From assembly GCA_035417425.1 (NCBI GenBank), contig DAOLPD010000167.1, positions 1 through 6,629 of the forward strand: a stretch of 6,629 nt of DNA, written 5' to 3'. Made by a program: the position numbers and the translations under genes. Of this stretch, positions 1-6,157 are shown piece by piece. Below the pieces are notes generated by a model, which was not told where the DNA came from, made no database searches, and saw only the letters and a list, made by a program, of their open reading frames with translations. Source of the DNA: BRH-c25 sp035417425. Lineage in GTDB: Bacteria; Bacillota; Clostridia; Lutisporales; Lutisporaceae. Position 1 is the first letter of the stretch; the number at the start of each line of letters is the position of its first letter.

Positions 1-903
1 CTAAATGTTTACTACACAAGCCCCATTGTTATCGGACTTCAGCTCTTTTATTATCCATTTGCATTCAAGCTTTGACAAATATTCTTCCATTTGTCTGCGG
101 AAATCCGTCTCTTCCTCTTTTAAAACAGCCATGATGGTGGGGCCTGCTCCGCTGAGGAATACACAAAGACTGTTCAATCTGTTGCACTCTTCGACTATTT
201 CGTTGTAATTGCCTATAAGCTTGCCCCTGTATATCTCATGAAGCCTATCCTTGCATGCCAGCTTCAGCATATCAAAGTTTCCGTTTGAAAGGGCTGCTAT
301 AAGCAAGGATACCCTTCCCACATTATAAACGCCGTCCTTGTATGGGATACTGTCCGGAAGGACTGCTCTTGCTTCCTTTGTAGACAGCTTAAAATCAGGA
401 ATTATCGCACAGAACTTCAGCCCCGGAGGAAGTTTGATTTTCTCAAAATAAACCCTGTCTCCGTCTTTAATAGATGCTGTCATCCCTCCGAATAGTGCCG
501 GGGCAACATTGTCCGGGTGCCCTTCTATCTCTGAAGCAATCTCCAATATCTCATTCTTGTTCAGGTTTCCTCTGCCTATTTCATTGGCTGCCAGCACTCC
601 CCCCAGTATACATGCCGCACTGCTTCCCAATCCTCTTGATATGGGTATGTCACTTTCAACGTTGATTTTCAATCCCTTGTACCTATTGCCGCAGCCTATC
701 TTCTCAAAGCATTTCTGCATTGAAACATACACAAGGTTTTTTTCGTTTCTGTAAGTCTCTTCACATCCGTCAATTAATAACCCGCTTCCGCTTTCTTCAA
801 TCTGAAAACGGTTATACAGATTTAGTGCAACTCCAAGACAATCAAAACCCGGACCCATATTTGCGCTTGAAGCCGGAACTCTGACTTCTACCACATCTAT
901 CAC
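1..903 (-). CDS. thrB: Homoserine kinase (threonine biosynthesis)
   Basis: Phosphorylates L-homoserine with ATP to O-phosphohomoserine, the substrate of threonine synthase; cytoplasmic. The 300-residue length is usual for the family. GHMP-kinase motifs appear in order: an N-terminal PASSANMGPGFDCLG block (residues 10-24), the ATP-binding loop PISRGLGSSAA (87-97), EGHPDNVAPALFGG (127-140) and the C-terminal LSGAGPTIMA glycine loop (250-259). The pattern EGHPDN with GLGSSAA separates homoserine kinase from mevalonate or CDP-ME kinases. The gene is complete: TAG occupies the first three bases of the window. The start is uncertain. A strong AAAGGAG (907-913) lies only 3 bases before the GTG at 901-903 but 12 bases before a second in-frame GTG at 892-894. 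The second would give an N-terminus MVEVRVPASSAN, very like other homoserine kinases. A threonine-type T-box leader lies directly upstream. No other threonine gene is visible; any hom or thrC partner would be beyond position 1. Confidence 0.95.
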   Translation of the reverse strand: MIDVVEVRVPASSANMGPGFDCLGVALNLYNRFQIEESGSGLLIDGCEETYRNEKNLVYVSMQKCFEKIGCGNRYKGLKINVESDIPISRGLGSSAACILGGVLAANEIGRGNLNKNEILEIASEIEGHPDNVAPALFGGMTASIKDGDRVYFEKIKLPPGLKFCAIIPDFKLSTKEARAVLPDSIPYKDGVYNVGRVSLLIAALSNGNFDMLKLACKDRLHEIYRGKLIGNYNEIVEECNRLNSLCVFLSGAGPTIMAVLKEEETDFRRQMEEYLSKLECKWIIKELKSDNNGACVVNI

Positions 904-931
904 CTGCTCCTTTATGTTTTTTATTCAATAC

Positions 932-963
932 AAAAAGCTCCCGTCCCTGAAAGGGACGGGAGC
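932..963 (-). terminator. T-box-controlled terminator (attenuator) before thrB
   Basis: A perfect 12-bp GC-rich stem: GCTCCCGTCCCT and its complement (937-948 with 952-963), with a 3-base loop, followed on the minus strand by TTTTT. The 5' arm bases CTCCCGTCCC are also the 3' arm of the T-box antiterminator, so the two structures exclude each other. It lies about 30 bases before the thrB start. Confidence 0.95.
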
Positions 964-1150
964 CTGACTCCCGCGGTTCCACCCATATTGGTATAAACCC
1001 ACTCAAAGCTTTAACGCAGCTAACGTCATTTCTTACTGTCATTTCAGAATGCTACTCCCGGGTGGTTTTCAACCATTCTTGTCAAGGAAATCTTTCAGCC
1101 GGCGGATCTCCGTCTCTGTTAACCGAACATGGTCTACTCGTCCCGATCTC
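937..1150 (-). ncRNA. T-box riboswitch, predicted tRNA-Thr (ACC specifier), controlling thrB
   Basis: A cis-acting leader that binds uncharged tRNA and permits read-through into thrB. The T-box sequence TGGGTGGAACCGCGG is at 985-971. Stem I can be folded by eye: CGGG (1145-1142) pairs with CCCG (1062-1059), ACCAT (1133-1129) with ATGGT (1076-1072), and an apical helix GGAGATC (1111-1105) with GATTTCC (1092-1086). The internal loop between the first two helices has ACGAGTAG on one side and TGAAAACCA on the other, the classic specifier loop. Reading ACC (1066-1064) followed by the conserved A gives threonine; AAC (Asn) is the alternative but would be followed by C. The bulge TGGAACC has A as its variable base, which pairs with a U discriminator as expected for tRNA-Thr rather than the G of tRNA-Asn. 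Antiterminator arms GCGGGAG and CTCCCGT overlap the terminator. T-box identity is very strong; specificity is inference supported by the gene it controls. Confidence 0.95.
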
Positions 1151-1182
1151 GGTATTTATAGGTCACATTAACTATTTTCAAT

Positions 1183-1211
1183 AGTTTATATCATTTTCAT
1201 ATTCCCGTCAA
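1183..1211 (-). promoter_or_regulatory. Candidate sigma-A promoter for the T-box/thrB transcript
   Basis: TTGACG (1211-1206; 5 of 6 consensus bases) is followed by TATAAA (1190-1185) at a short 15-base spacing, or by the weaker TAAACT (1188-1183) at 17 bases. An A/T tract (1213-1230) lies just upstream, as in an UP element. Initiation near 1176 would leave about 25 bases before Stem I of the T-box. A second pair, TTGAAA with TATAAA about 30 bases further downstream, would start inside Stem I and is less likely. Confidence 0.6.
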
Positions 1212-1245
1212 GGGTTTTTTAAAAAAAATTCACGTATTACCCGGA

Positions 1246-1752
1246 TTATTCGGAAGAAATCTCCGCTATTACCAAATCAGCCGTATTCCATATCTCTGTA
1301 TGGGCATAATTAATGCTGTAATTTCTTATTGTAACAGTTGCCTTTCCTTCCGTACCTGCAGCTCCTAATGCCTTCTCAGCTTCATCGTGGTTCATGAACA
1401 TGAACCACACATACCTCTGGTCATGAGCAAGCTTCGGGAGCAAGTCCTCAGACTCCTCATCCACCCTGAAGCTTATTTCATGATCCAAGAATTCGTCGTT
1501 CAGATTATGCTTGAAGGTGCCGCTGACCGTCACTTCCCCTTCAAAGTCCACATAAGCTTCATAGTCCTCTTCTTCAGGAGAGTTTACTTCAACCCTGATG
1601 ATTTTTAATCCGGCTACCATATCTCCTTCCTTTGCTTTTCTTGCATCAAAAAGGTTGCTTTCTGCTGCAGGCTGTGCTGCAGGCTCGGCAGGCTTTTGGG
1701 AACATCCCGCTAAAAGTATGATTATTAAAATTACCGATAATATCCTTTTCAA
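1246..1752 (-). CDS. Small lipoprotein of unknown function
   Basis: I do not recognise the family. The product is 168 residues from the chosen TTG start (MKRILSVILI...). A short basic n-region and a hydrophobic stretch end in the lipobox LLAGC, so the protein should be lipidated on Cys17 and held on the outer face of the membrane. An Ala/Pro/Glu-rich linker (about residues 18-33) follows, then an acidic domain with alternating short hydrophobic runs that suggests a beta-rich fold. The open frame extends five codons further to an ATG at 1765-1767, but that would place a ribosome binding site (AGGGG, 1760-1764) inside the gene. The TTG at 1750-1752 is 7 bases from that site and gives a normal signal peptide. 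The gene lies 79 bases after the SLH-GH18 gene, with that gene's terminator between them. I see no convincing promoter of its own, so read-through expression is possible. Confidence 0.85.
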   Translation of the reverse strand: MKRILSVILIIILLAGCSQKPAEPAAQPAAESNLFDARKAKEGDMVAGLKIIRVEVNSPEEEDYEAYVDFEGEVTVSGTFKHNLNDEFLDHEISFRVDEESEDLLPKLAHDQRYVWFMFMNHDEAEKALGAAGTEGKATVTIRNYSINYAHTEIWNTADLVIAEISSE

Positions 1753-1759
1753 CTCATCA

Positions 1760-1764
1760 CCCCT
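1760..1764 (-). promoter_or_regulatory. Ribosome binding site that fixes the lipoprotein TTG start
   Basis: AGGGG on the minus strand, continuing as AGGGGTGAT, a good match to the 16S anti-Shine-Dalgarno. It is 7 bases before the TTG at 1750-1752 and falls inside the frame if the upstream ATG (1765-1767) were used. Confidence 0.75.
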
Positions 1765-1807
1765 CATTACAAATTATTTCGAAAATTATTCCATTTTTTT
1801 TGAGGCA

Positions 1808-1842
1808 GAAATAAAAAATAGGACTATTGCACTATAGTCCTA
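1808..1842 (-). terminator. Terminator of the SLH-GH18 gene, overlapping its stop codon
   Basis: A perfect 9-bp stem, TAGGACTAT with ATAGTCCTA (1834-1842 and 1819-1827 on the minus strand), with a 6-base loop, followed by ATTTTTTATTT. The TAG stop (1832-1834) lies at the stem/loop boundary and the 5' arm is made of the last sense codons (Ile-Gly-Leu region). Confidence 0.85.
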
Positions 1843-3595
1843 TTATTGTCTGCCATACATCAAGATAGCTATTGTTACCCTCAGTATCCTCAAAATCAGG
1901 GATGTTACCCAGTCTCCATAGGGATATACCGCTTATACCGAAAAGCTTTGCCAGCTGCACCTTGGCATTTATGCTTCTTGCGTCCTCATACCATATGATA
2001 TTGTCTGTGCCGTCACTGCTGTTATAGTATGTCAACCATGGATTCTGAAGCCTTTCAGAATATTTCAGGCTCAGATTACTGCCGGGTTCATCCTTGTTGA
2101 TACGCTCTCTAAGCTGTAAATAGGAAGGGCGGTAGGCATTCCTATTAATTACCTTCCCCTCCTTCATTTTCCACTGCACGGCATCAAAGGACAGCTGAAG
2201 CCATACCTTGCTCAAATCAGCCACTCCCGTATCTTCATCGGTAATTGCCTTAAGGGCATAGTACACTTCATGCAAAGGTGTAAGAGGCGTATCGTTGTAA
2301 CCTGCAGCCATCTCGGCCTCCGTGAGGCTTACTGCGTTATAATCATGAGCCATAAGTATCAACCTGTCTGCTATTTCACCTATGGTTCTGTAATCGTATC
2401 CGTCATAATAAACTTGTCCGCCGGCTCGTTTGGGATGCACCGCCACATAAAGCTTTTTGCTGTTCAATGCAAGCTCTTTCGAAAGCTCTGACAGGAATTC
2501 ATTGTAAAGCTGCTTAAGCCTTTCCCCTTTTAGATTTTCAAAATCGATAACTATGCCGTCAAAGGAAATCACATCATTTTCAACCTCGGTACCATTAAGT
2601 GCCCGGACAATCTGGTCAATAACCTCCGACTGCATTTTGGCATCTGTAAGTAGGTATTCAATTATTCCCATCTGCCCCTCACCAGACGGATTCTTTACCT
2701 TTGTTTCATTGGAGGCATAAAGATTGAGCTGTATGGACACACTGCTCTGCTTCGCTATATTTACCGGCCCTGAATACCCTGAAGGAATGTAAAAATCGCT
2801 ATCCCTGCTCCTGTTAGATGCAACTATAAGCCTGTCATTATCCTCATCGTATTCCAGCCTGCTCCATCCAAAGCTGACGGAATCCAGTTCCTTTATCATT
2901 TCAGCCTGGTCATAGGATTTTATCGCGTAAAAGCCGTGAAGTTCATCAATCCTTGAATTTAATCTCTGGTACATTCTTCTGAGCATTGCTACAGCTTCTT
3001 CCCTCTTTGCAGTACTATCGGGAAGGAACCTGCTCCCGTCAACTCCCTTTGATATTTCAAAGTCCTTTACAATATTTGCATACTCTGCGCCTTCTGTAAC
3101 ATCCGCAAACTCACTGGGCAGATTTTTCAGCTGATCCGACAGCTCCCCATATCCAAGGGTTCTTACTATTGCTTCTGCAATCTCCAGTCTGGTTATCGGG
3201 CTATCAGGGCTGTAGCTGCCCCCATCCTTCAGTATTGCTCCATGGGCAGCCGCTGCTTCAATATAGGAATAATACCATTTATCCCTGCTTACGTCAGAAA
3301 AGCTGCTGATTTCCGGGGCATAAGGCTTCCATCCCATAATCCTTACCAGCATGGTGATGAATTCACTCTTCGTTATTTGCTGTCCCAGGCCAAACTTGTT
3401 TCCTTCCATTCCCCGGGTAATATCCAGATATCTGAAATAGTGAACCGGCTCATAAGCCCAGTGTTTCTCCGGCACATCAGAGAACCTTTCGATTTGATAG
3501 GGCAGTTTTGCTCCTTCTGCTTCTGCCCTAAAAGCACCTGCCGGTGAAGAGACAATCAATAATACTGCTATGAGTAATGCAATATACCTTTTCAA
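1832..3595 (-). CDS. Exported SLH-domain glycoside hydrolase family 18 protein
   Basis: A 587-residue cell-surface enzyme predicted to cleave beta-1,4-linked N-acetylglucosamine bonds, probably in peptidoglycan, while attached to secondary cell-wall polymer. Positions are from the chosen TTG start. A signal peptide of about 25 residues (MKRYIALLIAVLL, ending near AGA) is followed by three SLH repeats at about 38-88, 99-148 and 163-212, with TRAE-like binding motifs TKSE, TRLE and KREE. A GH18 barrel follows at about 220-585. The catalytic motif is DGIVIDFE (346-353): the proton-donor Glu353 and Asp351 are kept, but the fourth position, usually Asp or Asn, is Val. The late block WYEDARSINAK...GISLWRLG resembles the YaaH/SleL spore-cortex hydrolase group of GH18 rather than true chitinases. 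A GTG at 3608-3610 would extend the frame by five codons but would run through the GGGGG ribosome binding site; the TTG at 3593-3595 is 8 bases from it. Substrate is inferred only. Confidence 0.92.
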   Translation of the reverse strand: MKRYIALLIAVLLIVSSPAGAFRAEAEGAKLPYQIERFSDVPEKHWAYEPVHYFRYLDITRGMEGNKFGLGQQITKSEFITMLVRIMGWKPYAPEISSFSDVSRDKWYYSYIEAAAAHGAILKDGGSYSPDSPITRLEIAEAIVRTLGYGELSDQLKNLPSEFADVTEGAEYANIVKDFEISKGVDGSRFLPDSTAKREEAVAMLRRMYQRLNSRIDELHGFYAIKSYDQAEMIKELDSVSFGWSRLEYDEDNDRLIVASNRSRDSDFYIPSGYSGPVNIAKQSSVSIQLNLYASNETKVKNPSGEGQMGIIEYLLTDAKMQSEVIDQIVRALNGTEVENDVISFDGIVIDFENLKGERLKQLYNEFLSELSKELALNSKKLYVAVHPKRAGGQVYYDGYDYRTIGEIADRLILMAHDYNAVSLTEAEMAAGYNDTPLTPLHEVYYALKAITDEDTGVADLSKVWLQLSFDAVQWKMKEGKVINRNAYRPSYLQLRERINKDEPGSNLSLKYSERLQNPWLTYYNSSDGTDNIIWYEDARSINAKVQLAKLFGISGISLWRLGNIPDFEDTEGNNSYLDVWQTIIGL

Positions 3596-3603
3596 AATAA
3601 ATA

Positions 3604-3608
3604 CCCCC
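3604..3608 (-). promoter_or_regulatory. Ribosome binding site that fixes the SLH-GH18 TTG start
   Basis: GGGGG within AGTGGGGGTA, an imperfect but purine-rich Shine-Dalgarno, is 8 bases before the TTG at 3593-3595. No other purine-rich run precedes the upstream GTG at an acceptable distance. Confidence 0.6.
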
Positions 3609-3624
3609 ACTCAATAATCCTATA

Positions 3625-3666
3625 AAATAAAAAAGTGATATAATTTTTTCATATATATTATATCAC
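3625..3666 (-). terminator. Terminator of the degV gene
   Basis: A perfect 10-bp stem, GTGATATAAT with ATTATATCAC (3657-3666 and 3635-3644), with a 12-base loop, followed by TTTTTTATTTT on the minus strand. The stem is AT-rich, so termination may be incomplete. It lies about 50 bases after the degV stop. Confidence 0.8.
3657..3665 (-). promoter_or_regulatory. Candidate extended -10 promoter for the SLH-GH18 gene
   Basis: TGATATAAT has a perfect TATAAT preceded by the TGn extension. The hexamer 17 bases upstream is GCGGTA, not a -35 box, so it would depend on the extended -10. It lies inside the 5' arm of the degV terminator. A transcript starting about 7 bases downstream would begin in the loop and could not fold the hairpin. 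It is the only good -10 element in this gap, but AT-rich terminator arms can mimic such boxes. Confidence 0.4.
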
Positions 3667-3716
3667 AGTATGTCTTATTTACCGCAGCTGTGTATTATTA
3701 CCATAATTGAAGCCTT

Positions 3717-4553
3717 CTAAAATGCTACTATTATGCCTCCCTGGTTGGCATATACGCTGCTGAGGCCTGCAGCTTCAACAATAATTATATCCTTAAACTT
3801 ATATCTTTTAAGAAGTTCGCTCTTAAACTCTTCTGCTCTTTCACGGCAGTTAACATGAGCTATCCCTATAACCTTATCCTCCATCCGCTCTCCCTGCTCT
3901 CCGATAATTTCAATAAAACGCATAAATGCCCTTCTGTAGCCCCTGACACTCTCTACCAGCTTTATATGTCCGTCGTCAGTTGCCCCCATAACAGGCTTGA
4001 TATTCAGAAGCGTTGCAATCCCGCCTTTTACCCTGCTCATTCTTCCGTTTTTTATGAGGTTATCCAGGGATTCAAGAAGAAATAAAGTCTTCATGCTCTT
4101 GATGTATTCATTGACCTTTTCTACTATTTGAAGGTCATTGCATTTTTTCTTTGCCAGTTCAAATATCTTGATGCTTATAAGCGTTTCCGCTATTGAAGCA
4201 CTAAAGGAATCAAAAACATGAATAAATTTATCCTCTGCTTTTTCCAGAAACATCTTCTTTGCAAGCATAGCGCTTTCGTACGTCCCGCTAAGGTTGGAAC
4301 TCAAAGTAACAACAAAAACACTATCCTTGCCCTCATATGCTTTCATAAAATCATTGGGTGAAGGACATGCAGTTCTGGGGGGAGTCGGACATGCTGCCAT
4401 TTCCTTCAGCATGGCTTTTACATCCAGACTTTCATCATCCCTATATACTTTGCTTCCTATTTCAAGAGTAAGAGGTACCAGCTCAACACTAAGCTCCCTT
4501 TTCAAATCCTCATTCAAGTCACAGCTGCTGTCGGCAACTATTTTGACACTCAT
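3717..4553 (-). CDS. DegV family (fatty-acid-binding, FakB-like) protein
   Basis: DegV proteins bind a fatty acid; in the best-studied cases (FakB) they present it to the kinase FakA for phosphorylation and entry into phospholipid synthesis. The 278-residue cytoplasmic product has the family motifs in order (numbered from the chosen start): IVADSSCDL (5-13), TACPSP where TSQPSP is usual (61-66), TLSSNLSGTYESA (83-95), DSFSAS (115-120), LESLDNLIKNGRMS (165-178) and LLNIKPVMG (182-190). The C-terminus is VYANQGGIIVAF instead of the HTGPG-type ending, and the glycine usually following the DSxSAS motif is missing, so it belongs to a divergent subgroup whose ligand may differ. The ATG at 4551-4553 is chosen because GGAGGA is 7 bases upstream; ATGs at 4566-4568 and 4557-4559 overlap or abut that site. 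No FakA-like kinase is in the window. It lies 90 bases after the antiporter and may be co-transcribed with it. Confidence 0.93.
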   Translation of the reverse strand: MSVKIVADSSCDLNEDLKRELSVELVPLTLEIGSKVYRDDESLDVKAMLKEMAACPTPPRTACPSPNDFMKAYEGKDSVFVVTLSSNLSGTYESAMLAKKMFLEKAEDKFIHVFDSFSASIAETLISIKIFELAKKKCNDLQIVEKVNEYIKSMKTLFLLESLDNLIKNGRMSRVKGGIATLLNIKPVMGATDDGHIKLVESVRGYRRAFMRFIEIIGEQGERMEDKVIGIAHVNCRERAEEFKSELLKRYKFKDIIIVEAAGLSSVYANQGGIIVAF

Positions 4554-4560
4554 TTGCATA

Positions 4561-4566
4561 TCCTCC
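4561..4566 (-). promoter_or_regulatory. Ribosome binding site that fixes the degV start
   Basis: GGAGGA, a near-perfect Shine-Dalgarno, is 7 bases before the ATG at 4551-4553. It overlaps the frame opened by the upstream ATG at 4566-4568, which is therefore unlikely to be the start. Confidence 0.85.
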
Positions 4567-4586
4567 ATTCAAGTATTCTATTTCTA

Positions 4587-4615
4587 TTTTTAGCACAAGT
4601 TATCAACATATACAA
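4587..4615 (-). promoter_or_regulatory. Weak candidate promoter before degV
   Basis: TTGTAT (4615-4610) and TAAAAA (4592-4587) are 17 bases apart, the latter preceded by TG plus one base as in an extended -10. Each hexamer matches only 3-4 consensus bases. The 90-base gap after the antiporter contains no convincing terminator, so degV could equally be read from the antiporter promoter. Confidence 0.3.
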
Positions 4616-4643
4616 TCAAAAGCTGTAACTTATATGCCCCAGG

Positions 4644-5996
4644 TCATGGCTTCTCTTTAAAAAGTGAGGACAATAGTGTCATCACAGGCGGCAGGTAACA
4701 CATCAGCGCATAAGGCGCATATTGCCCTGTTGGTATCCCTGTAATGGCCAGTATTATTATTGCGTTCACATTCCATGGGATAAGTGGTGCGATGGCAGTA
4801 CCTGAATCCGCAATAGTCCTTGCTAACTTTACTTTACTGATTCCAGAGGCTTCAAATTTATTCTGCAAAAGCCTTCCCAGGACTATGATCCCCAGAACCT
4901 GGTCACAGGTAACAATTGTAAACAGGCTGCTTAATGCTGCTGTTCTGTATATCAGGGATACTTTGTTCTTAACCTTTTTCACTGCCCCTTCGATTATAGG
5001 GGAAATAATTTTTGCACCTTCAAGGAGACTGTTCAGTGCTACCGCCCCTGCCAGAATCAACAGCAACTCGAACATTGACAGCATCCCCCCGCCTCTTAGA
5101 ACCTCATTAAGCTCCCCTATACCCTTAGCCGGATGGTAACCTGATATCATATACTGCACTATTTCAGGCACGGCGTTTTTCTGCAAAAATACGCTTATTA
5201 TTGAGCTTCCCGCTATTCCAAGGCTCATATTGATTATGGGGTCGATACCGCATACGGACAATATGATAACAATCAGCGGAATCAACAGTATAAGAGGGTT
5301 TACAACGAAAGAACTGCTTATATTATGCTGAAACTCAGCTATCCTTTCAGAATTGATTACCGATATGCACCCTTTACCCAAAAAATAGTATACTGCAGCA
5401 GCAATAGCTGCAGAAGGTATCAAGGTTCTTAAAAGACCGGCCATATAATTCCTGTATTTTAAATCCATGGTTTTCAACGTAAGATTCACAATTCCTGATA
5501 TAGGTGAAGTCCTGTCCGCAAAAAATGCGCCGGATACTACGGCTCCCAACACCATATGCACAGGTATTTCAAAGCCCTTGCCTATACCTAACAATGCTAT
5601 TCCTATAGTGCTTATAGTGCCGATAGAAGTGCCCATAACCACTGCTACCGCTGCTGAGGCTGCAAAACATACAAGCAGGAAATTTGTATGTTTTATGTAT
5701 TCAAGCCCGTAATATATCAGGGTAGGAACGATTCCCGAAGACAGCCAAATGGACACCGTAATACCTGTAAGCAGTATAATTATGATTAGCCTTGAACAGC
5801 CTTTTACCCCATTCAGCATCATGCCGTTCAAAGTTCTGATATCATACCCCTTCTTAATGAGTACCGTTACTGTAAAAGCAACTGCACCGGCAAACCCAAA
5901 ATACAGCGGTTTATTGAACAATATGCAAATTAAAATAAACGCCAGGCTGGCTATTAATATTAAATATGACCCTGACTCGGCTTTTTTATCTTCCAT
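4644..5996 (-). CDS. NhaC-family Na+/H+ (or substrate/H+) antiporter
   Basis: A 450-residue integral membrane protein with roughly 11-13 hydrophobic segments, typical NhaC length. NhaC-type signatures, numbered from the chosen start: MGTSIGTIST (121-130), GAFFADRTSPIS (156-167), a GGGM loop (302-305), CDQVLGI (364-370) and ADSGTAIAPLIPWN (396-409). The family exchanges Na+ for H+; some members (MleN) swap malate/lactate, and others are linked to amino acids, so the transported ion or solute cannot be fixed here. The frame could open at a TTG (6027-6029), but that codon lies at the predicted transcription start and has no ribosome binding site. The ATG at 5994-5996 follows GAGAGGG at a rather short 3-4 bases and gives the usual short charged N-terminus before the first helix. 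The next gene is a DegV-family protein; the upstream small gene ends at a strong terminator, so this begins a new transcription unit. Confidence 0.92.
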   Translation of the reverse strand: MEDKKAESGSYLILIASLAFILICILFNKPLYFGFAGAVAFTVTVLIKKGYDIRTLNGMMLNGVKGCSRLIIIILLTGITVSIWLSSGIVPTLIYYGLEYIKHTNFLLVCFAASAAVAVVMGTSIGTISTIGIALLGIGKGFEIPVHMVLGAVVSGAFFADRTSPISGIVNLTLKTMDLKYRNYMAGLLRTLIPSAAIAAAVYYFLGKGCISVINSERIAEFQHNISSSFVVNPLILLIPLIVIILSVCGIDPIINMSLGIAGSSIISVFLQKNAVPEIVQYMISGYHPAKGIGELNEVLRGGGMLSMFELLLILAGAVALNSLLEGAKIISPIIEGAVKKVKNKVSLIYRTAALSSLFTIVTCDQVLGIIVLGRLLQNKFEASGISKVKLARTIADSGTAIAPLIPWNVNAIIILAITGIPTGQYAPYALMCYLPPVMTLLSSLFKEKP

Positions 5997-6034
5997 AGAC
6001 CCTCTCACACAATAAAAAAATATTTTCAAATAAT

Positions 6035-6063
6035 ACTATAAGTCTATTATACTATACCATCAA
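6035..6063 (-). promoter_or_regulatory. Candidate promoter for the antiporter gene
   Basis: TTGATG (6063-6058) and TATAGT (6040-6035) are 17 bases apart. A perfect TATAAT (6051-6046) lies between them but has no -35 partner at normal spacing. Initiation near 6028 would leave a leader of about 30 bases before the ATG at 5996 and would exclude the TTG at 6029 as a start. Confidence 0.5.
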
Positions 6064-6108
6064 ACGCGCTTTATATGATTGTATAAAAAACTACATTTTT
6101 CGACATAT

Positions 6109-6145
6109 AAAATAAAAAAAGCCTATTGCCTGGAAACAATAGGCT
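6109..6145 (-). terminator. Terminator of the 65-residue protein gene
   Basis: A perfect 9-bp stem, AGCCTATTG with CAATAGGCT (6137-6145 and 6120-6128), with an 8-base loop, followed by TTTTTTATTTT on the minus strand. It begins 12 bases after the TAA stop and separates this gene from the antiporter. Confidence 0.9.
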
Positions 6146-6157
6146 GTAACTACTTTA

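Noticed and set aside
842..1042. 66-codon open frame on the minus strand
   Set aside because: It overlaps the T-box leader, terminator and thrB start; the region is fully explained by the riboswitch.
1201..1232. Possible terminator for the lipoprotein gene around the T/A tract
   Set aside because: GGGT and ACCC flank an A/T run but no ordinary stem followed by a T tract forms; the A/T tract fits better as part of the thrB promoter.
3373..3555. 60-codon minus-strand frame inside the SLH-GH18 gene
   Set aside because: It lies within the SLH-coding part in another frame, with no support beyond being open.
4600..4608. TTATCAACA, one base from a DnaA box
   Set aside because: It is a single imperfect copy in an AT-rich gap, with no cluster of boxes and no replication genes nearby.
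4744..5139. 131-codon open frame on the plus strand
   Set aside because: It is antisense to the conserved core of the antiporter, has no ribosome binding site of note, and its composition mirrors the membrane-protein codons.
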